This document shows positions 8,691 through 18,842 of a stretch of 64,000 nucleotides of DNA, piece by piece. The notes under the pieces were generated by a model. It had not been told where the DNA came from. It saw nothing but the letters and a program-made list of their open reading frames with translations, and ran no database searches. The DNA is taken from positions 124,001 to 188,000 of the forward strand of contig CAWJUH010000007.1 of assembly GCA_963846005.1 (NCBI GenBank), in the 5' to 3' direction. Position numbers and translations under genes: made by a program. Within the stretch, counting starts at the first letter, position 1. Each line of letters starts with the position of its first letter. The stretch comes from CAVSUR01 sp963846005. GTDB taxonomy: Bacteria > Actinomycetota > Actinomycetes > Streptosporangiales > Streptosporangiaceae.

Positions 8691-11445
8691 TCAGCCGCCG
8701 GCGGTGTCGTCCGGGGCCTGCGCGGCGAGCTTGCGGTCGAGCTCGTCGCGGGAGTGGATGCCGAACTTGCCGTACACGTGCCGCAGGTGGTACTCGACGG
8801 TCTTCGGGCTGAGGAACAGCGCCGCCGCGGCCTCCCGGGTCGTGCGGCCCGCGGTGAGCAGCAGCGCGATCTGCAGTTCCTGCGGGGTCAGCTCCTCGAC
8901 CGTGCTCGGATCCCGCTGGCGGCGCTTCTCGCCGGTCGCGGCCAGCTCGGCGCGGGCCCGGTCGGCCCACGGCCGGGCGCCCAGCTGCTCGAAAGCGTCC
9001 GCGGCGGCGCGCAGCTGGTCGCGGGCCAGCACCCGGCTGCGCGACCGCCGCAGCCGCTCCCCATAGGCCAGCCGGGTGCGGGCGGTCTCGAACGCGTCCG
9101 GGGTCTGCTCGTGCACCCGCAGCGCCTGCTCGAAGACCGGGGCGAAGCCGGCCTCGGGGGCGAGCAGTGCCTGGCTGCGCAGCGCCCGCGCCAGCGGCCA
9201 GGGCTGGCCCTTGGCCCGGGCCGCGGCCAGATAGCCGTCCGCCGCCTGCCGGGCCTCGGCGGCCCGGCCCAGCCGCAGGTAGGCCTCGGTCAGCTCGGCG
9301 GCCGGCGACAGGTCGGCGTCGGTGATTGCCCGCTGGCGCAGCAGCCGCTGCTGGTGCTCGAAGTGCCCGGCGGCGCGGGCCGCGTCGCCGAGGGCCAGTT
9401 CCAGCTCGCCGAGCGCCGCCGTGGCCCAGGCTTCGTGCAGGCCCGCACCGAGCTCGCGGGCACGGCTGAGCGCCTCGGCCGCGCAGGCCCGGCATTCGGG
9501 TTCGCGCCCGCGGCGCGCCTGCAGCCAGGCCAGGCCGGACAGGCCGAAGACCAGCTCCACCTGCTGCCCGCTCTCGCGGGCCAGCGCGATCGCCTCCTGG
9601 TAGGTGGCGGCGGCCGCGGCCCAGTGGTCGGAGGCCGCCTGGTCCCTGGCCACCAGGTTGAGCACGAACGGCAGCGCGCCGACCGCGGCCCTCGCCCGGG
9701 CCGTGCGCAGCACGTGCCCGAGCAGCGGGCGGCCGCCGCCGGTCTGCCGCAAGAAGAGCGGGCCGAGCGCCAGCCAGGGGATCAGCTGGAGATCGTCGCG
9801 CAGCTCGGCCGATTGCTCGGCCAGCGTGACCGCGCGCTGGATCGCCTCGGCGCCGGCCGCGGCGTCGCCGCCGAGGACCAGGGCCATCCCGGCGCTCATC
9901 GCGGTGAGGAACCGGGCCCGCGCCGAGGCGGCCGCGGGCAGCAGCTCCTCGGCCCGCCGGGCGGCGGCCAGCATCAGCGCCGGGTCGCCGGCGTAGAGGC
10001 AGGCGATGGCGGCCTCGGCGAACATCGCGACCGCCCGCTCGGGGCCGGCCTGCCCGGCGGCCGCGGTGAGGATCTCGTGGCCGCGCAGCACCGGCCCGCA
10101 CCGGGTCGCGATGTGCCCCCGCAGCTCGTCGATCGCGACCAGCGCGGCCGGGTCGCTGGCGGCGGCCCGGGCCTCGCCGAGCAGCGCGACCGCCCGGTCG
10201 GTGTACCCGGCCAGCCAGGCCGCCTCGGCCGATTCGCGCAGCAGCTGCGCCTGCCGCCTGGTACCGGAGCTGAGCCGCCCGGCCCGCTCGAACGCCGCCG
10301 CCGCGGTCGCGTACGCGCTGCGGTCCCGGCCGCGGGCCGGCCTGCTCCAGCGCGGCCGCTGCGGTCTCGTCCGGGCCGGCCGCGGCCGCGGCGAGGTGCC
10401 AGGCCCGGCGGTCGAGGTCCCGGTCGGGCAGCGCCGCCGCCAGCGCCCGGTGCGCTTCGCGGCGCTCGCTGGCCGGCGCGCCCGCGTAGACCGCCGACCG
10501 GGCCAGCGGGTGGCGGAATTCCACCGTGCCGGGGTGCAGCGTGATCAGCCCCGCCCCCTCGGCCGCGGTCAGCGCCCGCAGGTCGATCCCCAGCCGGCCC
10601 GCGGCCCGCGCGATCGTGGGCAGGTCCCCGGTGTCGCAGGCCGCGGACAGCACCAGCGCCCGCCGGGCGGCCGGGCTGAGCTGCCCGGCGCGGTGCAGGA
10701 ACGCGCGCGCGATCCGGGCGGGCACCAGCAGCGGGGCGCCTTCGGGCGCCAGCGCCAGGTCCGGTGCCAGTGCCAGGTCCGGCGCGTCCCGGGCCAGCTC
10801 GAGCAGGGCGAGCGGGTTGCCGGCCGTCGCCGCGTGCAGCCGCCGGGCCGCCTCGGGGGCCAGCCCGCGGACCAGCTCAGCGGCCTCGTCGCTGGTCAGG
10901 CCGCCGATCTGGAGCACAGGCAGGTCGGCGCCGTCGAGCAGGGACGGCTCTCCGGCCCGCACGGCGATCAGCACGGCGATCGGGTCGGCCACCAGCCGCC
11001 GGAAGGCGAACAGCAGCGCCTGCGCGCTCGACCCGTCGAGCCAGTGCGCGTCGTCGATCAGCACCGCCACCGGGCCCTGATCGGCCTGGGCGGCCAGCAG
11101 GCTCAGCGTGGCGGCGCCGACCGCGAACCGGTCCCGGGCCGCGGCCGGGCGCAGCGCCAGCGCCTCCTCCAGCGCGGCGGCCTGGGGCGGCGGGATCCGC
11201 TCGATCAGGGCCAGCGCGGGGCGGAGCAGTTCCAGCAGCGACCCGAACGGGATCTGCGCCTCCGACTCGACGCCGCGGGCCCGCAGCAGCCGCAGGCCGG
11301 CCGCCTGCTCCGCGGCGTAGCCGAGCAGTGCCGTCTTGCCGATCCCGGGCTCCCCGGCCAGTGCGAGCACGCCGCTGACGCCCGACCGGGCCCCGGCCAG
11401 GGCCTGCTCGATCCGTTGCCGCTCGCGTGCGCGGCCCAGCAGCAT
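8691..11445 (-). pseudogene. LuxR-family (LAL) ATPase regulator, frameshifted
   Basis: A large LAL regulator split across two frames. The N-terminal half, from the ATG at 11445, has Walker A (GEPGIGKTALL), Walker B (VAVLIDDAHWLD) and the STAND ATPase segments. The C-terminal half, in another frame down to 8691, has a TPR-like helical array and a LuxR helix-turn-helix (LTPQELQIALLLTAGRTT with the later SPKTVEYHLRHVYGKF). The frames join at about 10336-10342: removing one base there restores EQAARGRDRSAYAT, and the span becomes 918 codons. This is either a true frameshift or an extra base in the assembly. Intact, it would be a signal-dependent transcriptional activator. No target is suggested by its neighbours. 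Confidence 0.8.
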
Positions 11446-11591
11446 GGCGCGATTGTAGGCACCTGATGCGGCGGGTCACAGGCCGGCGCAGACCAGGCGC
11501 CTCCCGGCGCGCAGACTAGGTGCCCCCCCGGAAGCGATACCGGCCGCCGCGGACCTACGCTCGCCGGAAACCTGGCTCTGGGAGGTACATC

Positions 11592-12686
11592 ATGAGCACT
11601 ACCGAGATCGGCGCGGCCGCGCCGCCCGCCGCCGTGGACGGCGACAAGCTGATGCAGTTCGTCTTCCGCGCGGTGGAGGAGGTCGGCGCCACCCTGAACA
11701 CGGCGCTGGTCGTGCTGGGCGACCGGCTCGGCCTGTACCGGGCGCTGGCCGGGGCGGGCCCGCTGGCGCCCGCCGAGCTGGCCGGGCGCACCGGGACCGC
11801 CGAGCGCTACGTCCGCGAGTGGCTGAACGCCCAGGCCGCCGGGGGCTACGTGGACTACGACCCCGACAGCGGGCGCTACACCCTGCCGCCCGAGCAGGCC
11901 GTGGCGCTCACCGACGCCGATAGCCCGGCCTACCTGCCCGGGTTCTTCCAGATCGCGCTCGGCTCGGTGCTCGACTCGCCGAAGATCACCGAAGCGGCCC
12001 GCACCGGCGCCGGCTTCGGCTGGCACGAGCACGTCCACGACGTGCACGAGGGCTGCGAGCGGTTCTTCCGGCCCGGTTACAACGCCAACCTGATCGCTGG
12101 CTGGCTGCCCGCGCTGGACGGCGTGGTGGCCAAGCTGGAGCGCGGCGCGCGGGTCGCCGACGTCGGCTGCGGCCACGGCGCCTCGACCATCTTGATGGCG
12201 CAGGCCTTCCCGAACTCGTCGTTCACCGGCTCGGACTATCACGACGGGTCGGTGCAGACCGCACGCCAGCATGCGCAGCAGGCGGGCGTGACCGCCCAGG
12301 TGCGGTTCGAGACCGCGCCGGCCGCCGCTTACAGCGGATCCGGCTACGATCTGGTCACCATGTTCGACTGCCTGCACGACATGGGCGATCCGGTCGCGGC
12401 CGCGCGCCACGTCCGCGAGACGCTGCAGCCGGACGGCACCTGGATGATCGTCGAGCCGATGGCCGGCGACCGGGTGGAGGAGAACCTCAACCCGGTGGGC
12501 CGGGCCTACTACGCGTTCTCCACGCTGCTGTGCACGCCCGCGTCGCTGGCCCAGGAGACCGGCCTGGCCCTCGGCGCCCAGGCCGGCGAGGCGAGGATCA
12601 GGGACGTCGTCACGGCCGGCGGCTTCACCCGGTTCCGGCGGGTCGCGGAGACGCCGTTCAACCTGGTGTACGAGGCGCGCCCGTGA
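11592..12686 (+). CDS. SAM-dependent methyltransferase with winged-helix N-terminus (Rv2258c-like)
   Basis: A 364-residue protein. Residues about 20-100 form a winged-helix dimerisation domain (LGLYRALAGAGPL, GTAERYVREWLNAQAAGGYV). The rest is a class I Rossmann methyltransferase with the SAM loop VADVGCGHGAST, the acidic end of strand 2 in FTGSDYHDGSV, and MFDCLHDMGDP at motif II. The length and layout resemble mycobacterial Rv2258c. The ATG at 11592 has a GGGAGG ribosome-binding site; the frame continues upstream without conserved sequence. The substrate is probably a small molecule, but it is unknown. Confidence 0.83.
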   Translation: MSTTEIGAAAPPAAVDGDKLMQFVFRAVEEVGATLNTALVVLGDRLGLYRALAGAGPLAPAELAGRTGTAERYVREWLNAQAAGGYVDYDPDSGRYTLPPEQAVALTDADSPAYLPGFFQIALGSVLDSPKITEAARTGAGFGWHEHVHDVHEGCERFFRPGYNANLIAGWLPALDGVVAKLERGARVADVGCGHGASTILMAQAFPNSSFTGSDYHDGSVQTARQHAQQAGVTAQVRFETAPAAAYSGSGYDLVTMFDCLHDMGDPVAAARHVRETLQPDGTWMIVEPMAGDRVEENLNPVGRAYYAFSTLLCTPASLAQETGLALGAQAGEARIRDVVTAGGFTRFRRVAETPFNLVYEARP

Positions 12687-12795
12687 CGCTGGCCGCACGG
12701 CCGGATGCGGCGCCCGCGGGGCCAGGACGTCCCGCCGGGCGCCGCCCGGCGGGACCGGCGCCAGCAGGCCCGCGCACGGGGGCGCGTAGTCCTGG

Positions 12796-14100
12796 TCAGC
12801 GGCCCAGGATGTCGCGCAGGTGCGGTACGTCCCAGCGCCGGCCGAACAGCGCCGGGTCGCCGGCGTCCTCGGCGCGCAGCTGCCCGATCAGCCGGACGTA
12901 GCCGTCGAGGTCGAGGTCCCTGAGCAGGGCGAGCAGGTCGGCGGCCGCGCCGGTCACCGGGGCGACCGGCGCGACGAGCCGGTCGTAGAGCTCCACGACC
13001 TGGTGCACCATCGCCAGGTGCCGCGGCCCGGGGTCGACGGAGGGGAAGTTCGTCGCGGCGAAATCCTCGGTGAAGACAATCGGCTCGACGGCCAGGGCGG
13101 CCGCCCCGTAGCGCTGGGCGAGATGGATCAGCAGCTCGACGTCGAAGGTCTCGTTGAACGAGGTCATCTGGGCCAGCACCGGGCCGAGCGCGGCCGCGTC
13201 GAAGGCCTTGAACCCGGCCTGGGTGTCGAGCACCCCGGCGAGCGGCGGGATGAGCATGGCCCGGACGAAGTGGCGGAACAAGACGATGATCTTGTCCGGC
13301 TTGTCGCCGGTGCTGCGCGGCTCGGTGACGGGGCCGTCCGGCCGGACGAGCACCGCTCCCTCGATCCCGTACCGCTGGCCGAGCGCCGCCACCACCCCGT
13401 CACCGCCCGCCACCGGCGCGGCCAGCGAGCCCAGCTGGGCCAGGTTCGCCGACAGGTCCGCGTCGGTGTAGCAGGCCAGGTGATGGCCGGCGCCGCCCGG
13501 CCGCGGCGCCCCGGCCCCGACCGCGGCGGCCAGCGCGGCCAGGATCGACCCGCCCTTGCGGGACTGCTCGGTCGAGGTCAGCGCACCGAAGGCCGGGCTG
13601 ATCGGGTGGCCGCTGCCGATCTCGTCGGCCAGCCTGAGCACGGTCACGCTGCGGTGGCCGTGCGCCGGGTAGCCCTCGGCTGCCGCGATGCTGGTCATGA
13701 GATCGGCACTGGAGGGCCGGTCCGGGCAGCCGTCGTCGCAGGCGATGATGCTCCAGGTGACTCCGGGCAGGCCGGCGGCCAGCCAGTCGAGCTGGCTGAC
13801 CTTGGCCCGGACGAAATCCTCCCCGTGCGGATGCACCGCCCGGGGCACCATCCGGCCCGTCTCGCCGTACATGGCCCACACCACGGTCAGGTGGACCGGG
13901 CCGGCCCGTCCGGCCACCCCGGCCAGCCGCTGCCGCGACCGGGCCGCGGCTGTCGCCTCGGCCGCCACCGCCCGACCATGGCGGGCGATGGCATCTGCCG
14001 CCGTCATCCGGTCCGCGGCCAGCGCGCCGGCCACGTCGAGCACCGCCTGGTTCTGCGCAGAATCGGTGAGGTCGCGCACGGGCGCCAGCGCCTTGTCCAT
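12796..14100 (-). CDS. GT-A glycosyltransferase (family 2 / dolichol-phosphate glycosyltransferase-like)
   Basis: A 434-residue protein with a GT-A nucleotide-sugar fold. The likely metal-binding DxD-type motif is CYTDADLSANL. The downstream sequence FRHFVRAMLIPPLAGVLDTQAGFKAF matches the conserved DTQxGFKxF segment of the dolichol/polyprenol-phosphate glucosyltransferase (ALG5/DPM1) group. The Asn-rich SFNETFDVELL fits the acceptor side. No membrane helices are visible, so it is probably soluble or peripheral. It may glycosylate a lipid carrier or a small molecule. The gene is isolated. Confidence 0.65.
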   Translation of the reverse strand: MDKALAPVRDLTDSAQNQAVLDVAGALAADRMTAADAIARHGRAVAAEATAAARSRQRLAGVAGRAGPVHLTVVWAMYGETGRMVPRAVHPHGEDFVRAKVSQLDWLAAGLPGVTWSIIACDDGCPDRPSSADLMTSIAAAEGYPAHGHRSVTVLRLADEIGSGHPISPAFGALTSTEQSRKGGSILAALAAAVGAGAPRPGGAGHHLACYTDADLSANLAQLGSLAAPVAGGDGVVAALGQRYGIEGAVLVRPDGPVTEPRSTGDKPDKIIVLFRHFVRAMLIPPLAGVLDTQAGFKAFDAAALGPVLAQMTSFNETFDVELLIHLAQRYGAAALAVEPIVFTEDFAATNFPSVDPGPRHLAMVHQVVELYDRLVAPVAPVTGAAADLLALLRDLDLDGYVRLIGQLRAEDAGDPALFGRRWDVPHLRDILGR

Positions 14101-14171
14101 GGCCCGAGCATGCCAGGACGCGCGGCTCCGGGCCCCGGATCGGGCCGCATGCGGCGCGCTACGTTGGGGGC

Positions 14172-14792
14172 ATGGCAGAGCTCACCTACCTGGTCCGGCC
14201 GCTTGATGAGTCCACCTGGCCCGCGTTCGCCGCGCTGGTGGAGCGCAACAACGGCATCTTCGGCGGCTGCTGGTGCATGGGCTTCCACCCCGAGGACGCC
14301 GACCGGAGGGCCACGGCGGAGCAGAACCGCGACCGCAAGCTAGCCCGCGTGCGCGCGGGAACAGCCCATGCGGCGCTGGTCTTCGAGGGCGAGGACTGCC
14401 GGGGCTGGTGCCAGTTCGGGCCGCCCGCGGAGCTGCCGCGGATCAAGAACCGGGCCGCGTACGAGAAGGGCCAGCAGGCCCCGCCGGACTGGCGGATCGC
14501 CTGCTGTTACGTCGGCAAGGGGCACCGGCGCCGGGGGGTGGCCGCCGCGGCGCTGGCCGGCGCGGTGGAGATGATCGCCGTCCTCGGCGGGGGAACCGTC
14601 GAGGGGTATCCCGAGGACGCCGGCTCGGTGCCCGCCGGCTTCCTGTTCAACGGGGCGCTGTCGACCTATGAGAAGCTCGGCTTCACCCGGGACCGGCAGA
14701 TCGGCAAGCACCGCTGGGTCGTGACCAGGCGGGTGCCGCCCGCGGCCGGGCCGGCCGCGGCATCCCGGGGTCGACGGGGCGCGGGGGGCTGA
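14172..14792 (+). CDS. GNAT-family N-acetyltransferase
   Basis: A 206-residue GNAT-fold protein. The acetyl-CoA-binding motif A is visible as CCYVGKGHRRRGVAAAALAGAV, following the V-x5-Q/R-x2-G/A pattern. Late in the protein LSTYEKLGFTRDR is the typical C-terminal motif. The Cys/Trp-rich GGCWCMGFHP near residue 30 characterises one actinobacterial GNAT subgroup. Substrate unknown. The start ATG at 14172 has only a weak GGGGG upstream. It faces away from the glycosyltransferase across a 71-bp gap. Confidence 0.8.
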   Translation: MAELTYLVRPLDESTWPAFAALVERNNGIFGGCWCMGFHPEDADRRATAEQNRDRKLARVRAGTAHAALVFEGEDCRGWCQFGPPAELPRIKNRAAYEKGQQAPPDWRIACCYVGKGHRRRGVAAAALAGAVEMIAVLGGGTVEGYPEDAGSVPAGFLFNGALSTYEKLGFTRDRQIGKHRWVVTRRVPPAAGPAAASRGRRGAGG

Positions 14793-14835
14793 AGTACGCT
14801 ACCTGCGGCGTGCCCCGGGGGGTTGGTGACCGTGT

Positions 14836-17625
14836 TTGCCGCACTCAGCGCCGGTGCCAGGCGGAAGTCCATGGCTGTTGGCTGCGCGCACGCTCACCTT
14901 CGTCTTCACTGACATCGAGGGCTCCACGGCGCTGCTGACGCGCCTCGGAGACGCGTACGCCGGCGTACTGGCCGGTCATCACCGGCTGATCCGGGCCAGC
15001 CTGGCCGCGCACGGCGGCCAGGAGGTCGACACCCAGGGCGACGCGTTCTTCGCGGTGTTCTCCTCGCCCAGCGCATGCGCCGCCGCGGCCATCGAGATGC
15101 AGCGGGCGCTGCTGTCCAGCCCGTGGCCGGCCGGCGAGCAGGTCCGGGTCCGGATGGGCCTGCACTCGGGGGAGGCCAGGCAGACCGAGACCGGCCTGGT
15201 CGGCCTGAGCGTCCACCGGGCGGCGCGGATCGCAGCCGCGGGCCACGGCGGCCAGATCCTGCTGTCGGCCGCGACGGCGGCCCTGCTCGGCGACTCGTTG
15301 CCCGCGGGTGCCGCGCTCCGCGACCTCGGCCTGCACCGGCTCAAGGACCTCACCCGGCCCGAGCGGCTCTTCCAGCTGGAGGCGGACGGCCTGCCCGCGG
15401 CGTTCCCGCCGCTCCGCTCGCTCGACAATCCGCGGCTGCGCAATAACCTGCCCGCCCAGGCGTCCAGCTTCATCGGCCGTGCGGCGGAGCTCGCCGAGGT
15501 CGGGGCGCTGATCGCGTCATCCCGCCTGGTGACGCTGACCGGCTCCGGCGGCGCGGGCAAGACCCGCCTCGGCCTCCAGGTCGCCGCCGGGCTGGTGGAC
15601 GGCTCGGGCGACGGAGTGTGGTTCGCCGACCTGGCCCCGCTGCAGGACCCGGACCTGGTCGCGGTGACCGTCGCGAACGTGCTGGGCATCCGGGATGAGC
15701 CGGGCCTGCCGCTGATCGACACGCTCGCCGCCGCGATCGGCGGGCGGCGGCTGCTGGTGCTGCTGGACAACTGCGAGCACGTCATCGGCGCGTGCGCCAA
15801 GCTCGCCGACGCGCTGCTGCGGGACTGCCCGGGCATCGTGCTGCTGGCCACCAGCCGCGAGGCGCTGGGCGTCGGCGGCGAGCGGGTCTACCGGGTCCCG
15901 TCGCTGCAGACCCCGGGCGAGAACGACGCCGCGGCGGCGATCGGCAGCAGCGAGGCGGTCCGCCTGTTCGCCGAGCGCGCCGCGCAGCACGGGGCGCCGC
16001 TGGCGGCCGGCGAGCCTGCCGCCGCCCTGGCCGGGCGGATCTGCCGGCAGCTGGACGGCATCCCGCTGGCCATCGAGCTGGCCGCGGCCCGGCTGCGGAT
16101 GATGTCGCTGGCCGAGCTGGATGCCCGGCTCGACCAGCGCTTCGCCCTCCTGACCGGCGGTGCGCGCACCGCCCTGCCGCGCCAGCAGACGCTGCTGGCC
16201 ACGGTCGAGTGGTCCTGGGAGCTGCTGACCGCCGCCGAGAGACGCGTGCTGGGGCGGCTGTCGGTGTTCGCCGGCGGGTTCGACCTGGCCGCCGCCGAGG
16301 CCGTCGCCGCGGGCGGCGACGTGCCGCCGGACGAGGCCGTCGCGCACCTCGGCGCCCTGGTGGACAAGAACCTCGTGCAGTTCGACGACACCGGCGCCGG
16401 GCCGGGCCGGTACCGGCTGCTGGAGACCGTCCGGCAGTACGCGGCCCGCCAGCCCGGCGGCCTCCCGGCCGCGGACGGCCCGCAGCCCGCGCACCGCGAT
16501 CATTACCTGGCCCTGGCGGAATCGGCGGCCCCGCAGCTCATCTCCCGCGGCCAGGCCGGGTGGCTGGACCGGCTCGAGCTCGAGCTCGACAATCTGCGCG
16601 CCGCGATCGCCTTCAGCCTGGCGCAGCCGGACCCGGTGCCCGGTCTGCGGCTGGTCACCGCGCTGCGGGTGTTCTGGAAGGCACGCGGGCACGCCGCGGA
16701 GGGAGCCGACGCCCTGCGCGCGTTCCTCGCCGCTCCGGCCGCCCGGCAGGCCACACTCATCCGCGCGCGGGCCCTCGCCGCGGCCGCGTTCCTGCTCGAC
16801 CAGACCGGCGGCTACCGGCAGGCGGCGGAGTACTGCACGGAGGCGCTGGCTGTCGCCCGCTCGGCCGGCGACGCCTTCCTCACGGCCGACCTGCTCTACG
16901 TGCAGGCTTACGTGCTGCTGCGCCAGGGCGAGCCGGATGCCGTGCTGCCGCTGATCGAGGAAGGGCTGGGCCTGGCGCGCTCGCTCGGGGAGCCGCACCT
17001 GACCGCCTGCCTGCTGGCCGCCCGGGCGTTCGCAGTGGACATCGAAGGAGACCACAAGGCCGCGATACGGGACGCCGCCGAATCGCTCCGGCTCTACCGC
17101 CGGGCCGGCGACCAGCTCCAGGCCGGAACGATGGCCGGCAACCTCGGGTACGCCGAGCTGTCGCTCGGCGACCTGGACCGCGCCCGGCGGCACCTGGAGG
17201 AGTCGCTCGAGATCGCCCGCGCGCTGGACGACCGGTATGGCGTGGTCTACGAGACGTTCAACCTCGGCCTCGCCGAGTACCTCGGCGGCGCGCCGGAGGC
17301 AGCCGGGGCCCTGTTCGCCGAGTCGCTCGACCTGGCCGCGCGCCTGCGGATGACCGCGAGCACGGCCTACGCGCTGATCGGCCTGGCCATGGCCGGGCGC
17401 GGCGGGACCCGGCCCGCCTGGTCGGCGCGGCTGCACGGCGCCGCCGGGCGGGCGCTCGCCGACCTGGGCGAGACCCTGGAGCCGCTGGAGGGGAACCTGC
17501 GCGACCTCGACTGCCAGCGCCTGCGCTCCGCCATGGGCGCCCCGGCCTTCGAAGCCGAATACGCGGCCGGCATGTCCCTGACCGACGGCGAGGTCATGGC
17601 CCTGGCGACGGATCACCCGCGATAG
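14836..17625 (+). CDS. Class III cyclase-like domain fused to NB-ARC ATPase and TPR repeats
   Basis: A protein of about 929 residues. Residues about 18-190 form a class III nucleotide cyclase domain (LTFVFTDIEGSTALL, VDTQGDAFFAVF). Next comes a STAND/NB-ARC ATPase (LTGSGGAGKTRLGLQ Walker A, LLVLLDNCEHV Walker B) with a winged helix, then TPR-like helices to the end. Both metal-binding Asp residues are present. The purine-specifying Lys appears to be Asp, and the Asn of the N-x3-R pair appears to be His (VHRAAR), so cyclase activity is doubtful. The listed start is a TTG; an in-frame GTG at 14854 and codons near 14875 are alternatives. It is likely a signalling ATPase regulator that lacks an obvious DNA-binding domain. 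Confidence 0.8.
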   Translation: MPHSAPVPGGSPWLLAARTLTFVFTDIEGSTALLTRLGDAYAGVLAGHHRLIRASLAAHGGQEVDTQGDAFFAVFSSPSACAAAAIEMQRALLSSPWPAGEQVRVRMGLHSGEARQTETGLVGLSVHRAARIAAAGHGGQILLSAATAALLGDSLPAGAALRDLGLHRLKDLTRPERLFQLEADGLPAAFPPLRSLDNPRLRNNLPAQASSFIGRAAELAEVGALIASSRLVTLTGSGGAGKTRLGLQVAAGLVDGSGDGVWFADLAPLQDPDLVAVTVANVLGIRDEPGLPLIDTLAAAIGGRRLLVLLDNCEHVIGACAKLADALLRDCPGIVLLATSREALGVGGERVYRVPSLQTPGENDAAAAIGSSEAVRLFAERAAQHGAPLAAGEPAAALAGRICRQLDGIPLAIELAAARLRMMSLAELDARLDQRFALLTGGARTALPRQQTLLATVEWSWELLTAAERRVLGRLSVFAGGFDLAAAEAVAAGGDVPPDEAVAHLGALVDKNLVQFDDTGAGPGRYRLLETVRQYAARQPGGLPAADGPQPAHRDHYLALAESAAPQLISRGQAGWLDRLELELDNLRAAIAFSLAQPDPVPGLRLVTALRVFWKARGHAAEGADALRAFLAAPAARQATLIRARALAAAAFLLDQTGGYRQAAEYCTEALAVARSAGDAFLTADLLYVQAYVLLRQGEPDAVLPLIEEGLGLARSLGEPHLTACLLAARAFAVDIEGDHKAAIRDAAESLRLYRRAGDQLQAGTMAGNLGYAELSLGDLDRARRHLEESLEIARALDDRYGVVYETFNLGLAEYLGGAPEAAGALFAESLDLAARLRMTASTAYALIGLAMAGRGGTRPAWSARLHGAAGRALADLGETLEPLEGNLRDLDCQRLRSAMGAPAFEAEYAAGMSLTDGEVMALATDHPR

Positions 17626-17722
17626 CCGGCTTGGGCCGGCGCCGGGGCCAAGATGGCGAGGTTGCCGCAAGCCGCCGCGGCGGCCGGCGATGGCGGGATC
17701 GCGGGTACCTCGTCCGCTGGTA

Positions 17723-17851
17723 TTACGGCGGCAGCGCGGTCAGGCCCGGCCGCGCGGCGCGAGCGACCTGGCGGGCGACCAGATGCCGGACGGCGGCGGC
17801 CACCGCACCCAGGATCGCCATGACAGCGCTGACTACGATCGCGCTGATCAT
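17723..17851 (-). CDS. Small single-pass membrane protein, 42 residues
   Basis: This short ORF has a near-ideal Shine-Dalgarno sequence, GAGGAGG at 17857-17863, five bases before its ATG. It encodes 42 residues. The first 20 are hydrophobic (MISAIVVSAVMAILGAVAAA) and the rest is basic (VRHLVARQVARAARPG), as in a one-helix inner-membrane peptide with a positive cytoplasmic tail. It fills part of the 337-bp gap between the cyclase-like gene and the dienelactone hydrolase gene. No family is recognised. The strong ribosome-binding site is the main reason to believe it is translated. Confidence 0.5.
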   Translation of the reverse strand: MISAIVVSAVMAILGAVAAAVRHLVARQVARAARPGLTALPP

Positions 17852-17962
17852 CGGATCCTCCTCAAGGCAAGTGAACGTGTCCTAGCACTGAGGATGTCCG
17901 CGGCCCGCGGCCCCGTCGTCATCCGGCGGTCGCCTGGCGCCGTCATCCGCTGGTATCAGGGG

Positions 17963-18682
17963 TCAGGCCGTGAGTACCTCGGTGAGGAAGGCACGGGCCG
18001 CGGCGAATGAGCGGGCGTCGGCCTCGGCGTGGTAGGCGACGCCGGGTACCGATTTCCAGGCCGCACCGGAGTGGGTGAAGCCGTGCCTGGCGCCGCCGTA
18101 CATGACCAGCTCCCAGTCGGCGCCCGCCCGGTCCATCTCCCCGGCGAACGCCGTGACCTGGGCCAGCGGGACGTGCGGATCCTGGGCGCCGTGGCAGGCC
18201 AGTATCCGGGCCCGCACCGACCCCGGCTCGGCGGGCGCGGGGGTGGCCAGGGTGCCGTGGATGCTCACCACGCCGGCCAGGTGCGCCCCCGCGCGGGCCA
18301 TGGTGAGCACGGCCAGGCCGCCGAAGCAGAACCCGACCGCCGCCAGGCGCCCGGCGGTGCCCGGGTCGGCGGCGAGCACGGCCAGGGCGGCCTGGCCCCG
18401 CCGGGCCAGCAGCGCCGGATCGTCGCGCAGCGCGGTCAGGCAGCCGATGATCCGGTCGCGGTCCCCGGCTACCCCGTCGCCGAACATGTCGCAGGCCAGC
18501 ACCGTGTATCCGAGCCCGGCGTAACGGGCCGCCTGGCCCTTGGCGTGGTCGTCCAGCCCGGCGCCGCCGTGCACCAGCACGATGCCCGGCCGGCGGCCGG
18601 GCCGGGCGTCGTCGCGGTAGAGCACGCCGGACAGCGGCGTGCTGCCGTCGCGGTAGGCCAGCGGGCGGGCCGAGATCGTCAT
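17963..18682 (-). CDS. Dienelactone hydrolase family protein
   Basis: A 239-residue alpha/beta hydrolase of the DLH family, which hydrolyses dienelactones or related esters. The catalytic triad can be placed: Cys in GFCFGGLAV, Asp in CHGAQDPHVP and His in GGARHGFTH. The oxyanion segment VLVHGGAGLDDH is present. The length is normal and the protein has no signal peptide. The nucleophile is cysteine, as expected for true DLH proteins rather than serine esterases. It is divergent from the solute-binding lipoprotein gene across 160 bp. Confidence 0.87.
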   Translation of the reverse strand: MTISARPLAYRDGSTPLSGVLYRDDARPGRRPGIVLVHGGAGLDDHAKGQAARYAGLGYTVLACDMFGDGVAGDRDRIIGCLTALRDDPALLARRGQAALAVLAADPGTAGRLAAVGFCFGGLAVLTMARAGAHLAGVVSIHGTLATPAPAEPGSVRARILACHGAQDPHVPLAQVTAFAGEMDRAGADWELVMYGGARHGFTHSGAAWKSVPGVAYHAEADARSFAAARAFLTEVLTA

Positions 18683-18842
18683 CTGGTCTCCAGTTCACAG
18701 GGGTCAGCCGGGCAGGATACGGGGCAGCCAGAATCCCGGGCAAATGGCTGGCCGCCGATGGCAATTGTTTGGCAAGGCGCCGGCAGGGCGGTGCAGGCAG
18801 CCTTTCGTGCTGAGGTGGCAGTCCGGAACGGGAGGTTGCTCA

